From positions 1 to 6,554 of the forward strand of contig JAITVE010000167.1 in the NCBI GenBank assembly GCA_031285975.1: a stretch of DNA of 6,554 bases, given 5' to 3'. The position numbers and the translations under genes were made by a program. The notes under the pieces were generated by a model. The model did no database searches. It was not told the DNA's origin and was given only the letters and a program-made list of their open reading frames with translations. Of this stretch, positions 1-5,279 are shown piece after piece. The first letter of the stretch is position 1; the number at the start of each line of letters is the position of its first letter. The stretch is from Candidatus Adiutrix sp. (GTDB taxonomy: Bacteria; Desulfobacterota; Desulfarculia; Adiutricales; Adiutricaceae).

Positions 1-30
1 TACTTGATGTGGTCGGCAAACCTACATCAT

Positions 31-122
31 CTTAGCATTCGGGGGTTGCTTTTGCTTAAAGCTAAAGCTAAGAACGCCCCCCACCAGCATAGCTGGTGGT
101 TCAATCAAGCTAAAGCGAATAA
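31..122. repeat. Two adjacent small hairpins with flanking 10-bp direct repeats
   Basis: Two inverted repeats lie side by side. The first (48-68) pairs GCTTT-T-GCT with AGC-T-AAAGC around a 3-nt loop, with one T/T mismatch. CTTAGC at 31-36 can alternatively pair with GCTAAG at 67-72. The second (81-99) is a perfect 8-bp stem, CCACCAGC/GCTGGTGG, around ATA. The second hairpin is flanked by direct copies of AAGCTAAAGC at 59-68 and 107-116. The match extends to 14 of 16 positions (59-74 versus 107-122). This arrangement resembles a small REP/MITE-like palindromic element with duplicated flanks, but only one copy is visible, so its repeat status is inferred. No protein-coding signal is convincing here. 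Confidence 0.55.
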
Positions 123-123
123 A

Positions 124-151
124 TGGATTCCGGCTTTCGCCGGTATGACGG
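124..151. repeat. ATTCCGGC-type palindromic intergenic repeat, copy A
   Basis: The core CCGGC (130-134) pairs with GCCGG (139-143) around a TTTC loop and is followed by TATGACGG. It has the form of the widespread intergenic repeat with ATTCCGGC / GCCGGAAT arms followed by GACGG. In this copy the right arm reads GCCGGTAT, so one outer pair is lost. A second, differently decayed copy lies 87 bp downstream. Confidence 0.6.
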
Positions 152-210
152 TGGGGGTGGGCAATAGATGGGATGGATGCCCGTCTTGGTCGGGGCCTCA
201 TCCAAAAGGC

Positions 211-239
211 ATAGATTCCGGCCTTCACTGGAATGACGG
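211..239. repeat. ATTCCGGC-type palindromic intergenic repeat, copy B
   Basis: ATTCCGG (214-220) pairs with CTGGAAT (227-233), with one G/T wobble, and is followed by GACGGA. It shares ATTCCGGC, the CTTC loop type and the ATGACGG tail with copy A at 124-151, so the two are members of one dispersed family. The changes in the two copies differ: copy A is altered in the outer right arm, copy B in the inner right arm. Confidence 0.6.
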
Positions 240-252
240 ACTGGGAGGGTCG

Positions 253-311
253 TTTTTGGCAAAAATATAGAAAAGAGGCGGGTTAGGAGAACAATTTTTC
301 ATCAAAAATTG
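253..311. promoter_or_regulatory. Pair of A/T-rich palindromes upstream of the parA promoter
   Basis: TTTTTG-G-CAAAAA (253-265) is a 13-bp odd palindrome. CAATTTTT (292-299) and AAAAATTG (304-311) form a perfect 8-bp inverted repeat around CATC. Both contain A/T runs next to a TTGGC pentamer (256-260 and 309-313). The second ends 21 bp before the parA -35 box. They could be bent UP-element-like DNA or protein-binding sites. Neither is followed by a T-run suited to a terminator. The function is inferred only. Confidence 0.35.
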
Positions 312-332
312 GCCAGAGTGTTTATTCAAGTC

Positions 333-360
333 TTGACCATTTTCGCGCATGTGATATTAT
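333..360 (+). promoter_or_regulatory. Sigma70-type promoter for parAB
   Basis: The -35 box TTGACC (333-338) is separated by 16 bp from the -10 box TATTAT (355-360). TG at 352-353 sits one base before the -10, making an extended -10 element. Transcription would begin near 367, leaving a leader of about 20 nt. A strong Shine-Dalgarno AAGGTGA (376-382) lies 4 nt before the parA ATG. This is the best promoter match in the window. Confidence 0.7.
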
Positions 361-377
361 AAATAAATTACGCGAAA
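341..377. promoter_or_regulatory. Operator-like inverted repeat bracketing the parA -10 and start site
   Basis: TTTCGCG (341-347) and CGCGAAA (371-377) are perfect 7-bp inverted arms separated by 23 bp, about 30 bp (near three helical turns) centre to centre. They enclose the -10 box and the predicted start site. The left arm lies in the promoter spacer, so it would not be in the transcript. A DNA-level dyad such as a repressor site is therefore more likely than an RNA hairpin. The right arm abuts the Shine-Dalgarno sequence. The binding protein is unknown. Confidence 0.45.
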
Positions 378-386
378 GGTGAGGCT

Positions 387-1169
387 ATGGCGGAAATTAT
401 CGCAATCGTCAACCAAAAGGGCGGAGTGGGCAAAACGACCACCGCCGTCAACGTGGGGGCCTGCCTGGCCGCCTCCGGCAAAAAAACGCTCCTGATCGAC
501 GCCGACCAACAGGGCAACAGCACCAGCAGCTTGGGCATCAGTAAAAAGAATTTGAAAGAAAGCTTTTACGACTTTATGCTCACTGATGTGCCGCTTAAAG
601 ACATCATCATGGACACCCCCGTGCCGGAACTCATGATTGTGCCTTCCAACAACGATTCCGCTGGCATTGACCAGGAAGTGGCCAAGCGGGACAACAGCGG
701 CCGTTATTTCAAGCGTCTGCTCGACGAGCGGCTGGCTAATGAAAATTACGATTTTGTCATCATCGACGCGCCGCCGACCTTGAACCCCTTGGCCATCAAC
801 ATCATGGCCGCCGTGGGGCGAATTTTGGTGCCCATGCAGGCCGAATACCTGGCCCTGGAAGGTTTGGCCGACTTGATAGAAACCTACAAATGGGTGCGTG
901 AAAACCTCAATCACGATCTCTCCATTTTGGGCGTGCTCATCACCATGTACAGCGGCACCAACCTCTCCAAGGAAGTCGCGGCCAATTTGCGGCAAAATAT
1001 GAACAGCCTCGTTTTTGATACCGTCATACCCAAAAATATCAAGCTGGCCGAATCGCCGAGTTTTTGTCTGCCCATCATCATGTATGACCCAAAATCCAGC
1101 GGCTCCCTGGCTTACCAGGCCCTGACCAAAGAAATATTGGACAGAACCGCCGCGAATTCCGAAGGATGA
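387..1169 (+). CDS. parA: ParA/Soj-family chromosome-partitioning ATPase
   Basis: This is a cytoplasmic P-loop ATPase of the ParA/MinD family. With ATP it dimerises and binds DNA non-specifically, and ParB stimulates its ATPase, which drives origin segregation. The sequence shows a deviant Walker A, KGGVGKTT (residues 11-18, signature Lys11), a Walker A' LLIDADQQGN (35-44), and a Walker B FVIIDAPP (123-130). The C-terminal part has the family signature PKNIKLAESPS...LPIIMYDPKSSGSLAY. At 260 aa with no N-terminal helix-turn-helix, it fits the short chromosomal (Soj-like) class rather than the long plasmid P1 class. The start is set by AAGGTGA four nt upstream and by the N-terminus running straight into the P-loop strand. 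The Walker A' has Gln41 where Pro is usual (DxDPQGN). parB follows after 1-10 nt, so the two are co-transcribed. Family assignment is very secure. Confidence 0.96.
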   Translation: MAEIIAIVNQKGGVGKTTTAVNVGACLAASGKKTLLIDADQQGNSTSSLGISKKNLKESFYDFMLTDVPLKDIIMDTPVPELMIVPSNNDSAGIDQEVAKRDNSGRYFKRLLDERLANENYDFVIIDAPPTLNPLAINIMAAVGRILVPMQAEYLALEGLADLIETYKWVRENLNHDLSILGVLITMYSGTNLSKEVAANLRQNMNSLVFDTVIPKNIKLAESPSFCLPIIMYDPKSSGSLAYQALTKEILDRTAANSEG

Positions 1170-1179
1170 ATTGAGCATA

Positions 1180-2085
1180 ATGAACGCCAAAAAAAGCAGA
1201 TTGGGGCGCGGCCTCACCGCCCTGGTTTCCCCTGAAAATTTAGACGATCTCCACAGCCCAATTGAACCAACGGTTCTTAGGGCCGAGGCTGGCGTGCCCC
1301 TTATGCTGGCCGTGGATATGCTGGACAGCAACCCAGACCAGCCCCGCCGTGATTTTAATGAAAAAGAGTTGGCCTCGCTCAGTCAGTCGATTAAAGCCAA
1401 GGGCATCATTGAGCCCCTGGTGGTGAGCAAAAAAGCTGACGGCCGCTATGAAATCATAGCCGGGGAACGCCGCCTGAAAGCCGCCAAACTGGCCAATATA
1501 AGTGAAGTACCTGTAATTATTAATAAAAATTTCGAAGAGCCCTCTGACCGCCTGGTTTTGGCCCTTTTGGAAAACCTATGCCGGGAGGATTTAAACCCCA
1601 TTGAAGAGGCGGAGTCGTTTTTCCGGCTGGAAAAAGAATTCGGCAAAACCCATCAGGAAATAGCCCAGCTTTCCGGCCGGGAACGCCCGACGGTCACCAA
1701 CACGGTGCGCCGGTTAAAGCTCCCGGAATTCGTGCAGGACGACGTTCGTTTCGCCCGCCTGTCCGCCGGGCACGGTCGGGCTATGCTGGCCTTGACTGAC
1801 CATTCCCTCTTTCAGCAGCTTCGCAGCGAAGTTATCAGCAAAAGCCTCACCGTGCGGCAGACTGAAGCGCTGGTGAAAAAGCTGAACCGCAAACCGGGGG
1901 CGCGGCCTGAAGCCCTTGAAAACGAAGCCTATTTCGAAGCCCTCTCTCAGGCTTTTTCCCACAAGCTGGGCGGGTTGAAAGTGAAGATAAGCCATAGCGG
2001 CAAAAACAGGAAGATGGAAATATTTTACACCGGCAATGAAGACCTGGAATTGCTGATGAAGAAATTGGGCGTTGAGCCCGTGTGA
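1180..2085 (+). CDS. parB: ParB/Spo0J-family chromosome-partitioning protein
   Basis: This is a centromere (parS)-binding CTPase clamp that loads at parS, spreads on DNA and activates ParA. Numbered from the ATG (301 aa), LGRGL (8-12) is the N-terminal ParA-contacting motif. NPDQPRRDF (51-59) opens the ParB/Srx domain, and GERRLKAAK (95-103) is the CTP-binding GERR box. ENLCREDLNPIEEA (131-144) is the usual ENIQREDLNPIEEA region with Leu-Cys for Ile-Gln. The helix-turn-helix spans about 156-179, and a C-terminal dimerisation segment ends near 300. The start is ambiguous: TTG at 1171 follows GAAGGA by 4 nt and adds three residues, while ATG at 1180 has only a weak GAG at 1173-1175. I prefer ATG because MNAKKSRLGRGL resembles family N-termini. 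It is transcribed with parA; no convincing intrinsic terminator follows. Confidence 0.95.
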   Translation: MNAKKSRLGRGLTALVSPENLDDLHSPIEPTVLRAEAGVPLMLAVDMLDSNPDQPRRDFNEKELASLSQSIKAKGIIEPLVVSKKADGRYEIIAGERRLKAAKLANISEVPVIINKNFEEPSDRLVLALLENLCREDLNPIEEAESFFRLEKEFGKTHQEIAQLSGRERPTVTNTVRRLKLPEFVQDDVRFARLSAGHGRAMLALTDHSLFQQLRSEVISKSLTVRQTEALVKKLNRKPGARPEALENEAYFEALSQAFSHKLGGLKVKISHSGKNRKMEIFYTGNEDLELLMKKLGVEPV

Positions 2086-2251
2086 GGTTGTGTATAAAAC
2101 CAGGGATGCGGCCCTCCCCTCTTCTCTCCCTCTTCTATTATAAATTTAAAAAGTAATAGATAATAATAAGGGCCCGCGGTACGGTCAAATAGAATAAATA
2201 TCCTATGATATTAATGCTTTACGTTAGTAAGTAAATGGCCGGCATTGGGAT
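2086..2251. other. Non-coding spacer after parB, with polypyrimidine run and AT-rich stretch
   Basis: No open reading frame with a ribosome site is visible. An unbroken 25-nt pyrimidine run occupies 2112-2136. It is followed by a strongly AT-rich stretch (about 2137-2169) containing TCTATTA/TAATAGA arms (2134-2140 and 2154-2160), then GGGCCCGCGG (2170-2179). A short GGGC/GCCC hairpin spans the parB 3' end (2067-2079) without a T-run, so parB termination is not explained by a clear intrinsic terminator. The stretch contains no recognisable cobalamin-riboswitch box. Confidence 0.5.
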
Positions 2252-2287
2252 GTTTTGAACAGTCTTCCAAGCGCCTCTGTTTAAAAC
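2252..2287. promoter_or_regulatory. Imperfect 11-bp inverted repeat upstream of the chelatase operon promoter
   Basis: GTTTTGAACAG (2252-2262) faces CTGTTTAAAAC (2277-2287) across 14 nt. Ten of eleven positions pair canonically and the other is G/T. There is no following T-run, and it lies about 170 nt after parB, so it is a poor terminator. The left arm contains TTGAACAG, which recurs exactly at 2306-2313 over the promoter. An operator role is the simplest reading, but it is inferred. Confidence 0.4.
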
Positions 2288-2294
2288 CTGACGA

Positions 2295-2332
2295 ATTGAA
2301 CAATATTGAACAGCCCCTGAACGGGATATAAT
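2295..2332 (+). promoter_or_regulatory. Candidate promoter with phased TTGAAC repeats before the chelatase operon
   Basis: A consensus -10 box TATAAT lies at 2327-2332. TTGAAC, a good -35 match, occurs at 2306-2311 but with only a 15-bp spacer, shorter than optimal. The motif is iterated: ATTGAACA at 2295-2302 and again at 2305-2312, with a degenerate CTGAACGG at 2317-2324, giving 10- and 11-bp periods. Transcription would start near 2339, about 30 nt before the preferred ATG at 2369. The short spacer plus helically phased repeats suggests activator-assisted or otherwise regulated expression. Confidence 0.5.
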
Positions 2333-2368
2333 CAAGCCGCGTCAATAAATTGTAGAATGGGCGGATTA

Positions 2369-3385
2369 ATGAATCGAAGCTACCCCTTTTCGGCTCTGGT
2401 GGGCCAGGAAAAAATGAAGCTGGCCCTCATCCTGTCGGTCATCAACCCGGCTTTGGGCGGAGTGCTGATTCGCGGGGAAAAGGGCACGGCCAAGTCCACC
2501 GCCGTCCGGGCCCTGGCCGCCCTGCTGCCGGAGCAAAAGGTCATGGCCGGTTGCCGTTTCGGCTGCGACCCCGACCATAAAGACTTCTGGTGTGACGAAT
2601 GCAAAAGTCGTGGCGAGACTGCCGTGGTATCCGGCAAACGCCGCTTGGTGGAACTGCCCATCGGGGCCACGGAGGACCGGCTCCTGGGCAGCATCAATCT
2701 GGAGCAGGCCATCACCAAAGGCGAGAGCCGCTTTGAGCCGGGCCTTCTGGCCGAGGCCAACCGGGGTCTCTTGTATGTGGATGAGGTCAACCTTCTGGAC
2801 GACCACCTGGTGGATTCCCTTTTGGACGCGGCGGCCATGGGCCGGAATATCGTGGAGCGCGAAGGGGTTTCGGTGAGCCACCCGGCGCGGTTTACTTTGA
2901 TCGGCACCATGAACCCCGAAGAAGGCGAACTGCGGCCCCAGCTGTTGGATCGCTTCGGCCTGTGCGTGGAAGTTAAGGGCCTGGAAAAACCGGCCGCCCG
3001 CCAGGAAGTGGTGAAGCGGCGTTTGGAATTTGAGAGCCGCCCGGACGCTTTTGCCGCCGCTTTTGCCAGCGGTGAAGAGGAACTGGGCCGAAACATTGAA
3101 CGGGCCAGCGCGGCTTTAAATGGGATAAATCTCCCGGAAGAATCGCTGAAGTACGCGGTGAATATTTGCCTGGCTCTGGGCGTGGACGGCCATAGGGGGG
3201 ATTTGACGGTGATTAAAACCGCCCTCACTCTGGCCGCCTGGAAAGGCCTTCCGGCCCCCGGCCCTGAGGAAGTTATGGCCGCCGCCGAGCTGGCCCTGCC
3301 CCATCGGATGCGCCGCCGCCCCTTCCAGGATGTGGATTTTGATGTTACAGGACGTTTGGAAAATTTAGACAAGAACGAGCAATGA
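2369..3385 (+). CDS. Magnesium/cobalt chelatase subunit I-type AAA+ ATPase (BchI/ChlI family)
   Basis: This is a cytoplasmic AAA+ ATPase of the type that forms hexameric rings and powers metal insertion into tetrapyrroles with a subunit D and a large BchH/CobN-type subunit. Numbered from the ATG at 2369 (338 aa), YPFSALVGQE (5-14) opens the domain and GEKGTAKS (36-43) is Walker A. IGATEDRLLGSINLEQA (98-114) and FEPGLLAEANRG are chelatase-I signatures. LLYVDEVNLL (134-143) is Walker B, TMNPEEGELRP with Asn182 is sensor 1, LLDRFG holds Arg195, and GHRGD (274-278) lies in the sensor-2 region. A CX3CX8CX2C cluster (Cys62, 66, 75, 78) could bind a metal. There is no von Willebrand A domain, so this is a stand-alone I subunit. 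An upstream in-frame ATG (2357) lacks a ribosome site; the chosen one has GGCGGA three nt upstream. Neighbours include no D or H/CobN subunit, so the substrate metal cannot be assigned. Confidence 0.9.
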   Translation: MNRSYPFSALVGQEKMKLALILSVINPALGGVLIRGEKGTAKSTAVRALAALLPEQKVMAGCRFGCDPDHKDFWCDECKSRGETAVVSGKRRLVELPIGATEDRLLGSINLEQAITKGESRFEPGLLAEANRGLLYVDEVNLLDDHLVDSLLDAAAMGRNIVEREGVSVSHPARFTLIGTMNPEEGELRPQLLDRFGLCVEVKGLEKPAARQEVVKRRLEFESRPDAFAAAFASGEEELGRNIERASAALNGINLPEESLKYAVNICLALGVDGHRGDLTVIKTALTLAAWKGLPAPGPEEVMAAAELALPHRMRRRPFQDVDFDVTGRLENLDKNEQ

Positions 3386-3394
3386 GGTGGAATT

Positions 3395-4723
3395 TTGGTT
3401 GAGATAGCCCCGTTCCGTGGGGTGATGTACAATCCCTCGGAAGTTGAACAGTACGGCGGCCTTTTGGTCGCGCCCCCTTATGACGTGTTGAATGAGGAAG
3501 AGCAGCGGGATTGCCTGGCCCAGTCCCCCCACAATATTCTGCGCATTGATTACGGCGAAAAACGGCCCGATGACCCGGAGAAATTCACCTGGCACCAGCG
3601 CTCCGCCGACCTTCTGAAAGAGTGGCTGGGTGAAGGCGTGCTGAAACGGCTGGATAAACCGGCCATTTTCCACATCGAAACCACCTGCCAGCATCCTTTA
3701 AAAGAAGGCGCCATTGTGCGGCACGGCTTTGTCTGCCTCATGAAGCTGGAAGAATTTTCGGCTGACTCACAAGTGCGCCCCCATGAGAAAACCTTTAGCA
3801 GCCATAAGGAAGAACGCCTCAGCCTGATGCAGCACACCGGGGCTAACTTAAGCCAGGTGTTCGGTTTTTTTCCGGATGAAGACCGACAGGCCCTGAAAAA
3901 CATGACCGCGGCCATTCAAAGCCAGGCCCCAGACATTGACATTAAAGACGCCCGGGGCATTGGCCACCGGGTGTGGGTTGACCGCGACGAGCAGTCTGTG
4001 AATGCCCTGGTCAATACCTTGCGCAGCCGCAAAGTCTATATTGCCGACGGCCATCACCGTTACGAAACGGCCCTCAATTACCGCCGCTGGCTCAAAGAGC
4101 GCGACGGCGGCCAGGCCGCGCCCTCGTCCGATTATATCATGATGTATCTCTGCCCCATGAGCGACCCTGGCCTGGTGATTTTGCCGACCCACCGCCTCTT
4201 GAACCAGTGTGCCCTGCACCCTGATGAAATCATTAACCGCCTGTCCAAATATTTCAAAGTCAGCGGCAAAATTTTCAATGACAGCAATGAAAGCATGATG
4301 CGGGAGCGCTTCATCAGCAAGCTTAAAAAGCAGAAGCACAGCCTGGGCCTCTACATGGCCGGGCGCAAGGCTTATTATGTGCTGAAACTGTTGGATTCCG
4401 CTTGGGAAGAGGCGGCCCTGCTGCGCGAACCCCGCGAACTGGCCGCGCTGGACACGGTTATCCTCAGCAACGTCATTTTCATGGAAGCTCTGGGCCTGAC
4501 GGAAAAAGATCTGGACAAGCCCGAGGTCATTTCCTACATTTCCGACCTGCCTGAGGCCATCAACGCCATCAACAGCGGCTGCCTGAGCGCGGCCTTTATT
4601 CTCAACCCCACCAGCGTGGAAGACATTTTGCGGGTGACGGAAAAAGGCCTGGTCATGCCCAGGAAATCCACTTTTTTCTATCCCAAAGTCACCACCGGCC
4701 TGGTGCTCAACCTGATTGACTGA
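3395..4723 (+). CDS. DUF1015 family protein with ParB/Srx-like DGHHR motif
   Basis: This is a conserved soluble protein of the DUF1015 (COG4198-type) family, 442 aa, about the full family length. Visible signatures in order are IAPFRGVMYNP (4-14), APPYDVL (26-32), SPHNILRIDYGE (44-55), RPHEKTFSSHKEER (128-141), ANLSQVFGFF (150-159) and YIADGHHRYETAL (215-227). The last motif resembles the GERR/DGHHR nucleotide-binding box of the ParB/Srx superfamily, which includes the free-serine kinases SerK and SbnI. A small-molecule kinase or nucleotide-binding role is therefore possible but unproven. No signal peptide or membrane segment is seen. It starts at TTG: GAGGTG (3384-3389) lies 5 nt upstream, and the family N-terminus begins exactly there, whereas the next in-frame ATG (3425) would delete it. 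The chelatase gene ends 9 nt upstream and rmlC begins 7 nt downstream, so it sits mid-operon. Confidence 0.9.
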   Translation: MVEIAPFRGVMYNPSEVEQYGGLLVAPPYDVLNEEEQRDCLAQSPHNILRIDYGEKRPDDPEKFTWHQRSADLLKEWLGEGVLKRLDKPAIFHIETTCQHPLKEGAIVRHGFVCLMKLEEFSADSQVRPHEKTFSSHKEERLSLMQHTGANLSQVFGFFPDEDRQALKNMTAAIQSQAPDIDIKDARGIGHRVWVDRDEQSVNALVNTLRSRKVYIADGHHRYETALNYRRWLKERDGGQAAPSSDYIMMYLCPMSDPGLVILPTHRLLNQCALHPDEIINRLSKYFKVSGKIFNDSNESMMRERFISKLKKQKHSLGLYMAGRKAYYVLKLLDSAWEEAALLREPRELAALDTVILSNVIFMEALGLTEKDLDKPEVISYISDLPEAINAINSGCLSAAFILNPTSVEDILRVTEKGLVMPRKSTFFYPKVTTGLVLNLID

Positions 4724-4730
4724 GGGCGTT

Positions 4731-5276
4731 ATGCTGAAAAATATCGAGGGCCTGAAACTCATCCCGACCAAAACATTTTCCGACAGCCGGGGGTATTTCC
4801 GGGAGAGTTACCGCCGCGATATTTTTAGGGACATCCTGGGCCGCGACCTGGAATTTGTGCAGGACAACGAATCCCTGTCCGCCGCCGGGGTGCTGCGCGG
4901 GCTGCACTTTCAGCGCCCGCCCCACGCCCAGGCCAAGCTGGTGCGTGTTTTGCGCGGCGCGATTTATGACGTGGCCGTGGACTTGCGGCCCAATTCCCCC
5001 ACTTTCAAGCAGTGGGCGGCCTTTGAACTGAACGCGGACGACGGCAGCCAGCTTTTTGTGCCCGAGGGCCTGGCCCACGGCTTCTGCGCCCTGACCGAGG
5101 GCGCGGTGGTGAGCTATAAAGTCTCGGACTTTTACGCGCCCGAATGCGAGGGCGGCGTCCGCTGGGACGACCCGGAACTGGCCATACCCTGGCCCTGCTC
5201 GGGCGCGTCCGCCATTGTCTCCGCGAAGGACGCTGTTTTGCCATTACTTTCCGAACTCAATCCCATAGGGTGGTGA
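4731..5276 (+). CDS. rmlC: dTDP-4-dehydrorhamnose 3,5-epimerase
   Basis: This enzyme epimerises C3 and C5 of dTDP-4-keto-6-deoxy-D-glucose, the third step of dTDP-L-rhamnose synthesis for O-antigen and other surface glycans. It is a cytoplasmic cupin homodimer. In this 181-aa protein, FVQDNES (42-48) and VLRGLHFQ (54-61) carry Arg56 and catalytic His59. Lys69, VPEGLAHGF (110-118), Tyr129 of SYK and Asp167 of SAKDA line up with the known active-site His, Lys, Tyr and Asp of the family. GVRWDDP is the usual C-terminal signature. The length is normal. ATG at 4731 is preferred because GAGGG (4722-4726) sits 4 nt upstream; the in-frame TTG at 4716 would overlap the preceding gene. rmlB begins 3 nt after its stop, so the pair is translationally close. 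All key residues are present, so activity is expected. Confidence 0.96.
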   Translation: MLKNIEGLKLIPTKTFSDSRGYFRESYRRDIFRDILGRDLEFVQDNESLSAAGVLRGLHFQRPPHAQAKLVRVLRGAIYDVAVDLRPNSPTFKQWAAFELNADDGSQLFVPEGLAHGFCALTEGAVVSYKVSDFYAPECEGGVRWDDPELAIPWPCSGASAIVSAKDAVLPLLSELNPIGW

Positions 5277-5279
5277 GCC

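Noticed and set aside
1..250. CRISPR array, because of several short repeats
   Set aside because: The repeats are palindromic, differ in sequence, and lack regular spacing or unique spacers of equal length.
4..270. An 88-codon + strand open frame over the upstream intergenic region
   Set aside because: It runs across several palindromic repeats, has no ribosome site, and its translation is low-complexity repeat sequence without any family resemblance.
357..1331. Long - strand open frame (324 codons) opposite parA and the start of parB
   Set aside because: It mirrors the codon bias of parA, has no recognisable domain and spans an unambiguous gene on the other strand.
2067..2079. GGGC/GCCC hairpin at the 3' end of parB as a terminator
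   Set aside because: Stem of only 4-5 bp, lies inside the coding region, and no T-run follows.
2086..2368. Possible cobalamin riboswitch upstream of the chelatase gene
   Set aside because: No B12-box-like core or GCCACTG element is visible, and the segment just before the gene holds a promoter close to the start codon, leaving a leader of only about 30 nt.
4716..4730. TTG start for rmlC overlapping the DUF1015 stop
   Set aside because: The ATG at 4731 has a properly spaced GAGGG, and the protein from there matches normal RmlC length.
3848..4771. Long - strand open frame (307 codons) opposite the DUF1015 gene
   Set aside because: Shadow frame of a GC-biased gene; no motif, and it crosses the DUF1015/rmlC junction.
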